Origin: Ureibacillus thermophilus
Lineage (GTDB): Bacteria; Bacillota; Bacilli; Bacillales_A; Planococcaceae
Reading direction: 5' to 3'
Assembly: GCF_004331915.1 (NCBI RefSeq)
Contig: NZ_CP036528.1
Span: 1,316,567 to 1,380,566 of the forward strand
Length of the DNA stretch: 64,000 nt
Part shown: piece after piece, positions 49,632-60,968 of the stretch
How positions within the stretch are numbered: position 1 is the first letter of the stretch
Layout of the letters: each line of letters begins with the position of its first letter
The notes under the pieces: model-generated
The model's input: the letters and a program-made list of their open reading frames with translations, nothing else
Told to the model about the DNA's origin: nothing
The model's database searches: none
Program-made: the position numbers and the translations under genes

Positions 49632-51311
49632 CTATTCTTTTTGCTTCAGCTTTAATACCACTTCTTCATCCGGTGTGACGTAGAGGGTTTTTTGTTCGAA
49701 ATAAATGACAAAGCCCGGTTTTGCTCCGCTTGGTTTCTTCACATGGCGGATTTGGGTGTAGTCAACGGGAACGGAAGAAGAGTTTCTGGCTTTGCTGAAA
49801 TATGCGCTTAATATCGCCGCTTCTTTTAAAGTCGTATCATCGGGTTCGCTGGAATGAATCACGACATGAGAGCCAGGAATGTCTTTTGTATGAAGCCAAA
49901 TATCGGATTTTTTGGCAATCTTAAAAGTTAAATAGTCGTTTTGTTTGTTGTTTTTGCCGACGGAAATCGGGATTCCGGTGGATGATACAAACTTTTCAGG
50001 AGCAGGTTTTGCCGGTTTATTTTTTTGTTTATTAGTTCTTTTTTTCAAATATCCTTGTTCCACAAGTTCTTCTCGGATTTCTTCAATATCTGTCGGGCTT
50101 GCTTGGTTGACTTGGTTTAATAGCATTTCAAAATATTCAATTTCCTCATTCGTTTTGTCGATTTGTTCCTTCACCCGAATGAGGGCATTTTTGGCTTTAT
50201 TGTATTTCGTATAGTAGCTTTGGGCGTTTTCAACAGGCGTCTTTCTTTCATCCAATGGAATGGTGATTTCTTCATTATTATAGTAATTGATGACCCTTAC
50301 TTCCTTCATGCCTTTTTCAAATTGATACAAATTGGCCATTAGCAATTCGCCGAATAATTGATATTGGTCGAGTTTTGATGCCTGCTCCAAATCATTATGT
50401 AATTTTTTCAATTTCGTTTTTAGCTTATTGATTTCATTTAGGATGAAGCGCTCCAAATCGCCGGCTTGCTGTTTCACCCGGTCCCTTTCAGCTCGTGCAT
50501 AAAATACCCGATCGAGAAGGGAACTTAAATCTTCATAATGGGTAATTCGCCCAGATAAATGTGTAATCATGGTTGGCGAAAAATAAGGCTTTCCATCTGC
50601 TTCTAAATAAGTTGGCTTGTCGCTCGTTATGATTTCGCCAATAAAGTCGCGGAAAACTTGGGATACATTTCCGTCTTTCATCCGGTGCAATAATTCGTTT
50701 GCGTGGAAAGGCGAGAATCCGGCAAAATGCTCCACCACTTCCTGCGGTGTTCTGTCTGCTGAGAAAAATTGTTCAATTTCTTCATCCGAAACATTTTGTG
50801 GATTCACTTTTTCCTGCATAGGAGGCTGGACGTACTCAAATCCCGGAAGAACCGTACGATAACTATTGACAGAAGGCGGCAAATGCTTGAGCCCGTCAAT
50901 GATTTTATTCGTTTCATCTACTAATATTAAATTGCTGTGTCTCCCCATAATTTCAATGATTAGTTTCCTAGAGACCGGATCGCCGATTTCGTTTTTGCTT
51001 TCAATATGAAAGGTAATCACCCGTTCAAACCCATCATTTTCAATCCGTGTAATAATGCCCCCTTCAATATGCTTTCGAAGGAGCATGCAAAACATCGGCG
51101 GCTCTTGTGGATTATCGATCGATTCTTTTGTTATGTGAACCCGAGCGTAGGAAGGATGGATGGAAAACAAAAGCTTTTCATTTTTGCCCATTGCCCGGAT
51201 ATGCAGTACCACTTCCAGCGCATTTGGTTGATGAACTTTTGAGATTCTTCCGGTTTCAAGTTTTTTCAGTTCATTGATGATTGCTACAGTAAATAATCCA
51301 TCAAATGCCAT
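49632..51311 (-). CDS. rqcH: Rqc2 homologue RqcH (NFACT family, YloA/FbpA)
   Basis: Ribosome-associated quality control factor that binds obstructed 50S-peptidyl-tRNA and recruits tRNA-Ala to add C-terminal alanine tails. The 559-residue protein starts MAFDGLFTVAIINELKKL and has the NFACT-N domain with VDETNKIIDGLKHLPPSVNSYR, a long coiled coil (about 275-440), and the NFACT-R domain with SDIWLHTKDIPGSHVVIHS. Reverse strand, flanked by forward operons; the cysH group that often lies between pyrE and this gene in Bacillus is absent. YlmH, another factor of this pathway, is also in the window. Confidence 0.95.
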   Translation of the reverse strand: MAFDGLFTVAIINELKKLETGRISKVHQPNALEVVLHIRAMGKNEKLLFSIHPSYARVHITKESIDNPQEPPMFCMLLRKHIEGGIITRIENDGFERVITFHIESKNEIGDPVSRKLIIEIMGRHSNLILVDETNKIIDGLKHLPPSVNSYRTVLPGFEYVQPPMQEKVNPQNVSDEEIEQFFSADRTPQEVVEHFAGFSPFHANELLHRMKDGNVSQVFRDFIGEIITSDKPTYLEADGKPYFSPTMITHLSGRITHYEDLSSLLDRVFYARAERDRVKQQAGDLERFILNEINKLKTKLKKLHNDLEQASKLDQYQLFGELLMANLYQFEKGMKEVRVINYYNNEEITIPLDERKTPVENAQSYYTKYNKAKNALIRVKEQIDKTNEEIEYFEMLLNQVNQASPTDIEEIREELVEQGYLKKRTNKQKNKPAKPAPEKFVSSTGIPISVGKNNKQNDYLTFKIAKKSDIWLHTKDIPGSHVVIHSSEPDDTTLKEAAILSAYFSKARNSSSVPVDYTQIRHVKKPSGAKPGFVIYFEQKTLYVTPDEEVVLKLKQKE

Positions 51312-51399
51312 ACTGGTTCCTCTTTTCTGTTTCAGTGATGTACACTATTTTATCATGTTTCTATCATGCATTCATTCTATACAAATAATGATTCAGGCG

Positions 51400-51428
51400 T
51401 TATAATTTTCTAATCATGTGTTATAATT
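51400..51428 (+). promoter_or_regulatory. yloC promoter region with duplicated -10 sequence
   Basis: GTTATAATT occurs at 51400-51408 and again at 51420-51428. The second copy is preceded by TG one base upstream (TGTTATAAT), an extended -10 element 33-35 bases before yloC. Confidence 0.55.
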
Positions 51429-51459
51429 GGAGCATAGCTTAGGAAAGGTGTGACTAACC

Positions 51460-52991
<1,532 letters not shown>

Positions 52992-52994
52992 TCC

Positions 52995-53219
52995 ATGTTA
53001 TATCCATCTATTGATTTACTAAAAGAAAAAGTGGATTCTAAATATTCATTAGTGAGCCTTGCAGCAAAACGCGCCCGTCAAATTCAAGAAATGGGAGAAT
53101 TAAAATTAAGCAAATATAAATCATTAAAGCCTGTTGGGATGGCGTTGGAAGAAGTGGCTGCAGGCGCACTTCAAATGGAAATTCCTGAAAAAAATAAAGT
53201 TTATTCTGATGAACAATAA
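52995..53219 (+). CDS. rpoZ: DNA-directed RNA polymerase subunit omega
   Basis: Small RNA polymerase subunit that helps fold and hold beta prime. The 74-residue protein contains the family core [15 protein letters not shown] and [14 protein letters not shown] at 52995 follows AAAGGAGAATG. Directly follows gmk, as in B. subtilis. A hairpin without a good T-run (53244-53272) lies between it and the next gene. Confidence 0.96.
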   Translation: MLYPSIDLLKEKVDSKYSLVSLAAKRARQIQEMGELKLSKYKSLKPVGMALEEVAAGALQMEIPEKNKVYSDEQ

Positions 53220-53243
53220 AAAATGGTTAATGAATCGATGATT

Positions 53244-53272
53244 AGCTCCCGGAGAAATTTTCTTTGGGAGCT
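53244..53272 (+). other. hairpin between rpoZ and the coaBC remnant
   Basis: Stem AGCTCCC / GGGAGCT with a further inner GAGAAA/TTTTCTT pairing, followed only by TATCCTTT. It could be a weak terminator or a processing site. Confidence 0.45.
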
Positions 53273-53297
53273 TATCCTTTGAAAGGGTGAAAGTTTG

Positions 53298-53840
53298 ATG
53301 AGCCGAAATATTTTGCTTGGAGTATCGGGAGGTATCGCAGTATATAAAGCCGTGGCATTGGTCAGCAAGTTAACGCAGGTTGGCTTTAATGTAAAAGTCA
53401 TTATGACCGAGTCCGCCATGAAATTTGTGACTCCCCTCTCATTTCAAGTGATGTCCAAAAATGATGTGTATATTGATACATTTGATGAAAAAGACTCTAG
53501 TGCCATTGCCCATATCGATTTGGCCGATTGGGCGGATTTAATCATCGTTGCTCCTGCTACAGCGAATATCATTGGGAAGCTGGCAAATGGCATTGCCGAT
53601 GATATGTTGACTACGACATTACTTGCTGCAACGTGTCCCGTTTGGATTGCCCCAGCGATGAATGTCCATATGTATGACCATCCTGCTGTCAAACGCAATA
53701 TTGCCCAGCTCGCAAAAGATGGCTATAGCTTTATTGAACCATCGGAAGGGTACTTGGCATGTGGATACGTTGGAAAAGGCCGATTGGAAGAGCCGGAGAA
53801 AATTACGGAACTGGTCATTCAATTTTTTGAAAGCGAGTAG
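53298..53840 (+). CDS. coaBC: phosphopantothenoylcysteine decarboxylase (CoaC half of CoaBC only)
   Basis: Decarboxylates phosphopantothenoylcysteine to phosphopantetheine in CoA synthesis. The 180-residue protein is a complete flavoprotein CoaC domain: GVSGGIAVYKAV, the active His region AIAHIDLADWADLI, PAMNVHMYDHPAV, and the Cys loop GYLACGYVGKGRLEEP. It stops at QFFESE, exactly where the linker to the CoaB (phosphopantothenate-cysteine ligase) domain normally begins; the usual protein is about 400 aa. priA starts five bases later, so no CoaB remnant is left. The ligase must come from another gene if the pathway works. ATG at 53298 follows GAAAGGGTG. Confidence 0.93.
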   Translation: MSRNILLGVSGGIAVYKAVALVSKLTQVGFNVKVIMTESAMKFVTPLSFQVMSKNDVYIDTFDEKDSSAIAHIDLADWADLIIVAPATANIIGKLANGIADDMLTTTLLAATCPVWIAPAMNVHMYDHPAVKRNIAQLAKDGYSFIEPSEGYLACGYVGKGRLEEPEKITELVIQFFESE

Positions 53841-53845
53841 GGATC

Positions 53846-56257
53846 ATGAAAATTGCAGAAGTAATTGTTGACGTATCCGCCTATCCGGTTGACCGTCCTT
53901 TTGATTATTCCATTCCAGAAGCGTTAGAGGAACTTATTGAATGCGGATGCCGGGTGCAAGTACCTTTTGGGAACCGCAACATTTTAGGGTTTGTTGTGGC
54001 CATTAAAAATGAAACGGAAGTGCCTCTTGATAAATTAAAACCCATTTCCACATTGCTCGATATTGAACCGGTATTGACGGGCGAAATGCTGGAACTAGCG
54101 AAATGGATGAAACGGGAAACCATCGCCTATGAAATTGATTGCCTGCAAGCAATGATTCCATCGGCGCTTAGGGCAAAATACGAAAAAATGGTGTTGCTTG
54201 AGACGGATGTGGAGAATTTGGAGGAAGCACTAAAACCTTTTTTTCAACACTCAACAAAAGTGCCTTATAAAGAATTTGAGAAACATAATTTGCTCATCCC
54301 TCTCAAAAAAGGGCTAAGAGAGAAGCACTTATCCATTGAAAACGTCGTCAAGCAAAAGGGGCAAATTAAAGAAATTCGCAAAGTAAAAATTTCAGAGGAT
54401 CATAAGCAGCTTCAAAAGATTCATGATAACTTATCCAATCGAGCAAAAAAACAAAAACAAATGCTCCTTTGGATGCAGCAGCACGCGGGGGCTATCATAG
54501 AACCAGAAGAGATTTATAAAGAGACCGAAAGTTCGCCGCAAGTGCTGCATGCAGTGATGGAGCTGGGGGCAGCACAATTTGTTTTTGAAGAAGTGTATCG
54601 GAATCCATTTAAAAAAGAAGTTGAAAAAACCGATTTTTTAACATTGACCGATGAGCAGGAAAAAGCATTGAAAGCGGTTGTCAATGCGATGGACAGCCAT
54701 TTGCCGGAAACTTTTTTATTACATGGCGTAACAGGAAGCGGAAAAACAGAAATTTATCTCCAAGCCATCCAACATTGCATCCAGCAAGGAAAAGAAGCCA
54801 TTGTGCTTGTGCCGGAGATTTCCCTTACCCCTCAAATGACGAACCGCTTCCGTTCAAGATTCGGAGAGCAGGTTGCTGTGATGCACAGCGGCCTTTCCGT
54901 TGGCGAAAAATATGACGAGTGGCGGAAAGTTCACGAGAAAAAGGTGAAAGTTGTTGTCGGGGCTCGTTCTGCTGTTTTCGCCCCATTTGAAAACGTAGGG
55001 CTCATTATATTAGATGAGGAGCATGAATCTTCATATAAACAGGAGGATTCACCAAGGTACCATGCAAGAGATGTAGCGATTTGGAGAAGCAAATATCATC
55101 AATGCCCCGTTATTTTAGGAAGCGCTACGCCAAGTTTAGAATCTTATGCCCGGGCAAGAAAAAATGTTTATAAACTGCTGGCGTTAAAAGAGCGGGCCAT
55201 GAAGCAGCCCCTGCCGAAAGTGGAAATTGTTGATATGCGGGAAGAATTGAAAAAAGGAAACCGTTCCATGTTTTCGGAAAAATTAGTTGAAGGCATAAAA
55301 AGCCGATTGGAAAAGAAAGAACAAACCGTCTTGTTCTTAAATCGGCGGGGTTATTCTTCCTTTGTGTTATGCCGGGATTGTGGAACGGTGATGCAATGCG
55401 AAAATTGTGATATTTCCTTAACGTACCACCGATATAATGAGCGATTAAAATGCCATTATTGCGGTTTTGAACAGCCTGTGCCAACCATTTGTCCGGAGTG
55501 CGGCAGCGACCATATCCGCTATTTTGGGACAGGGACGCAAAAAGTGGAAGAGGAATTGACGAAACTTTTTCCGGAGGCGCGCGTACTTCGCATGGATGTA
55601 GATACGACGAAGCGGAAAGGTTCCCACGAAGCGATTTTAGAAGATTTTGGAGCGGGTAAAGCCGATATATTGCTTGGAACGCAAATGATAGCGAAGGGAT
55701 TGGATTTTCCGAACATCACTTTAGTCGGCGTGTTAAGTGCGGACACGTCTTTGCATTTGCCGGATTTTCGTTCTGCTGAGCGCACGTTCCAGCTGTTGAC
55801 ACAGGTAAGCGGCAGAGCGGGAAGGGCGGAAAAGCCGGGCGAGGTGATTATCCAAACTTATACCCCTGAACATTATGCTATTCAATTTGCAAAAGAGCAG
55901 CTATATGAACCCTTTTATGAAAGAGAAATGATGATGCGCCACGCTGCAGATTACCCGCCCTATTATTATATTGCCTTAGTTCAGGTATCCCATGAAGATT
56001 TGTTGGTTGCAGCAGATTACGCAAAAAAATGCGCCGACTATCTTCGCTCCAATCTTTCTTTCAACGCTTCGATTATTGGTCCGACGACAGCCGGCATCGT
56101 TCGCCTGCAAAATAGATATCGGTATCAATGTCTGATAAAATACAAAATAGAACCAAATTTAATTCCAACATTTTTACAATTAATGAAAATATATCGAACA
56201 GAATGGATTAAAAAGGGAATTGTTTTAACAATCGATATAAATCCATCCTTGATTTAG
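53846..56257 (+). CDS. priA: primosomal replication restart helicase PriA
   Basis: Superfamily 2 helicase that recognises abandoned forks and reloads the replicative helicase. The 803-residue protein starts MKIAEVIVDVSAYPVDRPFDY (N-terminal fork-binding domain) and has Walker A GVTGSGKTEIY, the DEEH box LDEEHESSYK, eight zinc-binding cysteines between about residues 510 and 555 (CRDCG, CENC, CHYCG, CPECG), and the helicase C domain with LTQVSGRAGRAEKPG. ATG at 53846 follows AGTAGGGATC. Confidence 0.97.
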   Translation: MKIAEVIVDVSAYPVDRPFDYSIPEALEELIECGCRVQVPFGNRNILGFVVAIKNETEVPLDKLKPISTLLDIEPVLTGEMLELAKWMKRETIAYEIDCLQAMIPSALRAKYEKMVLLETDVENLEEALKPFFQHSTKVPYKEFEKHNLLIPLKKGLREKHLSIENVVKQKGQIKEIRKVKISEDHKQLQKIHDNLSNRAKKQKQMLLWMQQHAGAIIEPEEIYKETESSPQVLHAVMELGAAQFVFEEVYRNPFKKEVEKTDFLTLTDEQEKALKAVVNAMDSHLPETFLLHGVTGSGKTEIYLQAIQHCIQQGKEAIVLVPEISLTPQMTNRFRSRFGEQVAVMHSGLSVGEKYDEWRKVHEKKVKVVVGARSAVFAPFENVGLIILDEEHESSYKQEDSPRYHARDVAIWRSKYHQCPVILGSATPSLESYARARKNVYKLLALKERAMKQPLPKVEIVDMREELKKGNRSMFSEKLVEGIKSRLEKKEQTVLFLNRRGYSSFVLCRDCGTVMQCENCDISLTYHRYNERLKCHYCGFEQPVPTICPECGSDHIRYFGTGTQKVEEELTKLFPEARVLRMDVDTTKRKGSHEAILEDFGAGKADILLGTQMIAKGLDFPNITLVGVLSADTSLHLPDFRSAERTFQLLTQVSGRAGRAEKPGEVIIQTYTPEHYAIQFAKEQLYEPFYEREMMMRHAADYPPYYYIALVQVSHEDLLVAADYAKKCADYLRSNLSFNASIIGPTTAGIVRLQNRYRYQCLIKYKIEPNLIPTFLQLMKIYRTEWIKKGIVLTIDINPSLI

Positions 56258-56275
56258 ATAGAAAGAGGTTATCAA

Positions 56276-56761
56276 ATGATTAGAGAAATCGTAAAACATC
56301 CAGCAGAAATCTTAACGCAAGTCTGCAAAGAAGTTACGGAAATCAATGAGGAAATCATCACATTGCTTGACGATATGTACGAAACGATGGTGGAATATGA
56401 CGGCATGGGCATTGCCGCTCCGCAAGTCAACGTTCCTCTCCGCATCGCGATTGTGGAATTGGGAGAAGAGCGGACGTTGATTGAAATGATCAATCCGACG
56501 GTGATTGAAACATCCGGTTCATCTGTGGATATTGAAGGTTGTTTAAGCTTCCCGGGGCTTTATGGAGAAGTGGAAAGACCATCTTACGTGAAAATTGAAG
56601 CCCATGACCGATACGGGCAAGTGTATCAATTAGAAGCGGTGGATTATGATGCCCGTTGTATTTTACATGAAATTGACCATTTAAATGGAATCTTATTTGA
56701 TTCGAAAATTACGCGGGTTTATACAGAAGAAGAATTGGAAGAAATGTTTGAGGAGGAATAA
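56276..56761 (+). CDS. def: peptide deformylase
   Basis: Metalloenzyme that removes the formyl group from nascent N-terminal methionine. The 161-residue protein has motif 1 GMGIAAPQV (43-51), motif 2 EGCLSFPG (metal ligand Cys89) and motif 3 HEIDHLNG (His131, Glu132, His135). ATG at 56276 follows AAAGAGGTT. It is followed four bases later by fmt, the enzyme that adds the formyl group, a universal pairing. Confidence 0.98.
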   Translation: MIREIVKHPAEILTQVCKEVTEINEEIITLLDDMYETMVEYDGMGIAAPQVNVPLRIAIVELGEERTLIEMINPTVIETSGSSVDIEGCLSFPGLYGEVERPSYVKIEAHDRYGQVYQLEAVDYDARCILHEIDHLNGILFDSKITRVYTEEELEEMFEEE

Positions 56762-56764
56762 TTA

Positions 56765-57703
56765 ATGACAAAAATCGTCTTTATGGGAACTCCTGATTTT
56801 TCAGTGCCGATTTTGCGAATGCTACATGAAGAAGGCTACGAAATTTTAGCGGTGGTAACCCAACCGGACCGCCCTGTTGGACGAAAACGGGTTCTTACTC
56901 CTCCTCCTGTTAAAGAAGAAGCCCTTCGTTTAGGGTTAAAAGTGCTTCAACCAGAAAAATTAAAAGGCTCTGAAGAATTGGAAGAAATTTTGCGTTTAAA
57001 TCCGGATTTAGTTGTAACCGCAGCATTTGGACAAATTTTGCCTAAAGAATTATTGGATGCCCCTCGGTTAGGATGCATCAATGTTCATGCATCCCTTCTT
57101 CCAAAATATCGAGGCGGTGCGCCAATCCATCAAGCGATTATGGATGGGGAAGAGAAAACGGGCGTAACGATTATGTATATGGCTGAAAAATTAGATGCAG
57201 GGGATATTATTTCCCAAAGAGAAATTCCGATTGAAGAAATGGATCATACAGGTATTTTGTTTGAAAAATTGAGCCTTTTAGGAAGAGACTTATTGAAGGA
57301 CACTTTACCAAGCATTATTGCCGGAACAAATGCCCGTATTCCGCAGGATGAAAGCAAAGCCACTTTTGCCCACAATATTACAAGGGAACAAGAGCGCATT
57401 GATTGGTCCAAAAGCGCTCGGGAAATTTATAATCAAGTGCGCGGACTGCATCCTTGGCCAGTTGCTTATACCACTTATAAAGGAGAAAATATGAAAATAT
57501 GGTGGGCGAAAATTGGGGATTCCAATGCGAAAGGCCAGCCGGGAGAAGTGGTGAAAATAGCAAAAAACTATTTTGAAGTTGCAACAGGGGAAGGAACCCT
57601 TGCAATTCTTGAGTTACAACCTGCAGGGAAAAAACGCATGTCAGCAGAAGACTTTTTGCGCGGCGTAGGTTCAAAATTGCAGATTGGAGAAGTATTTGAA
57701 TGA
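56765..57703 (+). CDS. fmt: methionyl-tRNA formyltransferase
   Basis: Formylates initiator Met-tRNA using 10-formyltetrahydrofolate. The 312-residue protein has the catalytic N-terminal domain with the folate-site motif [20 protein letters not shown] (Asn/His pair) and [14 protein letters not shown] at the start, and a C-terminal OB-like tRNA-binding domain. ATG at 56765 follows GAGGAGG. The stop overlaps the rsmB start (ATGA). Confidence 0.98.
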   Translation: MTKIVFMGTPDFSVPILRMLHEEGYEILAVVTQPDRPVGRKRVLTPPPVKEEALRLGLKVLQPEKLKGSEELEEILRLNPDLVVTAAFGQILPKELLDAPRLGCINVHASLLPKYRGGAPIHQAIMDGEEKTGVTIMYMAEKLDAGDIISQREIPIEEMDHTGILFEKLSLLGRDLLKDTLPSIIAGTNARIPQDESKATFAHNITREQERIDWSKSAREIYNQVRGLHPWPVAYTTYKGENMKIWWAKIGDSNAKGQPGEVVKIAKNYFEVATGEGTLAILELQPAGKKRMSAEDFLRGVGSKLQIGEVFE

Positions 57704-59055
57704 GGAAGAAGAAAGAAAATGTCATATGGAATGGGAATGTGAGAGATGCAGCCCTTAGTATTTTGCTTGCTGTTGACAATCACCAAGCCTATTCCAATCT
57801 ATTATTAAATCAAACCATCAATAAATATGAAATTAAAACAAAAGATCGGGCTTTACTCACAGAATTAACGTACGGAACGTTGCAATATAAATATACATTG
57901 GATTATTTTTTGGATCCTTTTATCCGAGGAAAGATCGATACTTGGGTTCGATGGCTTCTTAGATTATCCGTTTATCAAATGGTTTATTTATCCAAAATCC
58001 CTGAACATGCCATCGTAAATGAAGCGGTGGAAATTGCCAAAAGAAGAGGGCATAAAGGAATCGCTTCAATGGTAAATGGGATTTTGCGCTCGATTTTGCG
58101 GATGGGCATTCCTTCTCTTGAGAAAATCAAAGATTCCATTGAGCGCATCTCCATTGAAACGAGCCACCCACGATGGATAGTGGAAATATTGGTCGACTCA
58201 TACGGACTTGAAACAACCGTTGAAATGTTAAAAGCCAATAATTTACCGCCAAGACAAACTGTTCGTGTAAATACTTTAAAAGCGACAGTGAAAGAAGCAA
58301 TCGAACTGCTTTCCGAAGAAGGTATCGAAGCAGAGAAAAGCAAAATAATTCCGCAATGTTTAGTTCTTTTAAACGGACAAGCCTCAAGAACAAAAGCCTT
58401 TCAAAATGGTATTATCACCATTCAAGATGAAAGTTCCATGATGCCGGCAATTGTTTTAAATCCAAAGCCTGGAGAAAGAGTATTGGATATGTGTGCTGCC
58501 CCTGGAGGCAAAACAACCCATATGGCGGAAATTATGAATAATAAAGGGCAGATTCTTGCAACGGATATCCACCCTCATAAATTAGCTTTAATTGAAGAAA
58601 ACTGTGAGCGGCTTGGCATCAACATCGTACAAACGGCTCCAATCGATGGAAGGAAAGCAGCGGCAACCATGCAGCCGGAATCTTTTGAAGCCATTCTTGT
58701 AGATGCCCCTTGTTCCGGCCTAGGCGTGATTCGCCGAAAACCGGATATCAAATATACGAAGCGGAAAGAGGATTTTGACCGCTTGCAGGAAATTCAATTG
58801 GAATTGTTAAATAATGCTGTCCCTTTGTTGAAGCGGGGGGGAAGACTTGTTTACAGCACTTGCACAGTTAGCAAAAAAGAAAATGAGGAAACAGTTGAAG
58901 CCTTTCTTGCGTCACATCCAGAAATGAAACTGGCGAAAATAGAACATTTGCCAGAGATACTTCTTGAAAAACAACAGGATGGTATGTTGCAAGTCTTTCC
59001 GCAAGACTTTGGAAGCGACGGTTTCTTTGTCGCTTTATTTGAAAAAGTTAAGTAA
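57700..59055 (+). CDS. rsmB: 16S rRNA (cytosine(967)-C(5))-methyltransferase RsmB
   Basis: SAM-dependent m5C methylation of C967. The 451-residue protein has an N-terminal NusB-like RNA-binding domain (about 10-145) and a C-terminal methyltransferase with [14 protein letters not shown], the Cys of [17 protein letters not shown] and the catalytic Cys of [12 protein letters not shown]. Family length is about 445. The start overlaps fmt. Confidence 0.96.
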   Translation: MRKKKENVIWNGNVRDAALSILLAVDNHQAYSNLLLNQTINKYEIKTKDRALLTELTYGTLQYKYTLDYFLDPFIRGKIDTWVRWLLRLSVYQMVYLSKIPEHAIVNEAVEIAKRRGHKGIASMVNGILRSILRMGIPSLEKIKDSIERISIETSHPRWIVEILVDSYGLETTVEMLKANNLPPRQTVRVNTLKATVKEAIELLSEEGIEAEKSKIIPQCLVLLNGQASRTKAFQNGIITIQDESSMMPAIVLNPKPGERVLDMCAAPGGKTTHMAEIMNNKGQILATDIHPHKLALIEENCERLGINIVQTAPIDGRKAAATMQPESFEAILVDAPCSGLGVIRRKPDIKYTKRKEDFDRLQEIQLELLNNAVPLLKRGGRLVYSTCTVSKKENEETVEAFLASHPEMKLAKIEHLPEILLEKQQDGMLQVFPQDFGSDGFFVALFEKVK

Positions 59056-59076
59056 AAAGGAGAATTCTAATCAAGA

Positions 59077-60213
59077 ATGGATAACAATATTTTTAATGAA
59101 CGCATCAATGAGTTGGTTGAACAGGCAGAGAAGCCGCAGAAACGAAAGAAAAAAGAAAAGCCTAATGTGAAAGAATCCATTTATTCTTTCACATTGGATG
59201 AATTAAAAGAATGGCTGAAAGAACAGGGGGAAAAACCGTTCCGCGCTGCACAAATTTATGACTGGCTTTACAATAAGCGGGTCAAAACCTTCGAGGAAAT
59301 GACCAATTTACCAAAGCCGCTTCGAGAAAAATTAAAGGAGCAATTTGTATTCACAACCCTTTCAACTATTGTGAAGCAAGAATCAAAGGACGGAACGATT
59401 AAATTCCTATTCCAATTGCAAGACAACTATTCGATAGAAACTGTCTTAATGCGCCATGATTATGGCAATTCCGTCTGCGTCACAACGCAAGTAGGATGCA
59501 GAATCGGCTGTACCTTCTGCGCTTCTACATTGGGCGGTTTAAAAAGACATTTGTTGCCTGGAGAGATCGTTGAGCAAGTAGTTAAAGTGCAGCAAGCGCT
59601 GGATGAAGAGGGAGAAAGGGTCTCCCATGTAGTGGTCATGGGAATTGGTGAACCATTCGACAATTATGATGCACTGATGAAATTTTTAACGGTAATCAAC
59701 CATGAAAAGGGATTAAATATTGGAGCGCGCCATATTACAGTTTCGACTTCCGGCATCATTCCAAAAATCTATCAATTTGCCGATGAAGGGCTTCAAATTA
59801 ATTTCGCCTTATCTTTACATGCGCCAAACCAAGAATTGCGTGAACGTTTGATGCCGATTGCCCGAGCTTATAAATTGGACAAATTGCTCGAAGCCATTCG
59901 TTACTATACGAAAAAAACGGGCAGGCGTGTAACTTTTGAATACGGATTATTCGGCGGTGTGAACGATACGGTGGAACATGCGGAAGAATTGGCGAAGCTT
60001 ATCAAAGACATTAAATGCCATGTCAACTTAATTCCAGTCAACTATGTGCCGGAGCGGAACTATGTACGGACACCGAGAAATCAAATTTTTGCTTTTGAAA
60101 AAGCGTTGAAAAAGAATGGCATCAATGTAACCATTCGAAGAGAACATGGTTCAGACATTGATGCTGCATGTGGACAGTTGCGGGCGAAAGAGAGAGTTCA
60201 CGAGACGAGGTGA
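59077..60213 (+). CDS. rlmN: dual-specificity 23S rRNA/tRNA adenine C2-methyltransferase RlmN
   Basis: Radical-SAM enzyme that methylates C2 of A2503 in 23S rRNA and A37 in some tRNAs. The 378-residue protein has the cluster motif CRIGCTFC (Cys141, Cys145, Cys148), GMGEP-like [12 protein letters not shown], and the C-terminal catalytic Cys365 in DAACGQL; it also has an N-terminal helix-hairpin region with [24 protein letters not shown] at 59077 follows AAAAGGAGAA. The stop is followed within six bases by prpC. Confidence 0.97.
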   Translation: MDNNIFNERINELVEQAEKPQKRKKKEKPNVKESIYSFTLDELKEWLKEQGEKPFRAAQIYDWLYNKRVKTFEEMTNLPKPLREKLKEQFVFTTLSTIVKQESKDGTIKFLFQLQDNYSIETVLMRHDYGNSVCVTTQVGCRIGCTFCASTLGGLKRHLLPGEIVEQVVKVQQALDEEGERVSHVVVMGIGEPFDNYDALMKFLTVINHEKGLNIGARHITVSTSGIIPKIYQFADEGLQINFALSLHAPNQELRERLMPIARAYKLDKLLEAIRYYTKKTGRRVTFEYGLFGGVNDTVEHAEELAKLIKDIKCHVNLIPVNYVPERNYVRTPRNQIFAFEKALKKNGINVTIRREHGSDIDAACGQLRAKERVHETR

Positions 60214-60218
60214 CCATT

Positions 60219-60965
60219 GTGAAATTTACTGTGGAAAGTGATGTTGGGAGAAAAAGAGTAATCAATGAAGACAGGGCTGCTTTTTTAGAGCGCCCTGATT
60301 CATTGAAAATGGCATTGCTCGCCGATGGAATGGGCGGCCACAATGCTGGCGATGTCGCAAGCGAAATGGCCATTCAAGAGATGACCAATTATTTTTTACA
60401 AGTTGAATTTCAAAATCCAAGCGTCGAAGAAAAGCGGAAATGGATGGAAGAATCCATCGCCAATATCAATAAAAAAATTTACGAATATTCACTGGAAAAC
60501 GAACGCTGCAAAGGTATGGGAACGACATTTATTGCCGTGTTAATCGATAAAAACCATTGTTTAATCGGCCATATTGGCGACAGCCGAGTATACCACTTTA
60601 CTTCTAATAGCGTCGACTTAATTACAAGGGACCACTCATATGTCAATATACTGGTCGACAACGGAGAAATCAGTGAAGAAGAGGCCCAAAACCATCCACA
60701 GAAAAATTTTATCGTTAAAGCTTTAGGTACGGAACCGACCATTGAGCCGGATTTTTATGAAGTAACCTTAAAAGAATATTCTTATTTGCTCATTTGTTCA
60801 GATGGTTTAAGCAATAAAATTTCGACAGACGAGATGGCGGCGATTATTACTTATCCGATGCCAATAGCAGAAAAAGGACGGAAACTTGTACAATTAGCAA
60901 ATGACAGCGGTGGAGAAGACAATATATCTTTAATCCTTTTGATGATGACCGAAGAGGAGGTGTAA
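60219..60965 (+). CDS. prpC: PP2C-family Ser/Thr protein phosphatase PrpC (Stp1)
   Basis: Metal-dependent phosphatase that opposes PrkC. The 248-residue protein has the PP2C motifs RKRVINEDRAAF, LLADGMGGHNAGDVAS (metal Asp), GDSRVYHF, LLICSDGLSNKI and GGEDNISLIL. GTG at 60219, just after the rlmN stop, behind ACGAGGTGACC, gives the family start (MKFTVESDVGRKR); an upstream frame overlapping rlmN is not homologous. prkC follows three bases later. Confidence 0.96.
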   Translation: MKFTVESDVGRKRVINEDRAAFLERPDSLKMALLADGMGGHNAGDVASEMAIQEMTNYFLQVEFQNPSVEEKRKWMEESIANINKKIYEYSLENERCKGMGTTFIAVLIDKNHCLIGHIGDSRVYHFTSNSVDLITRDHSYVNILVDNGEISEEEAQNHPQKNFIVKALGTEPTIEPDFYEVTLKEYSYLLICSDGLSNKISTDEMAAIITYPMPIAEKGRKLVQLANDSGGEDNISLILLMMTEEEV

Positions 60966-60968
60966 AGG

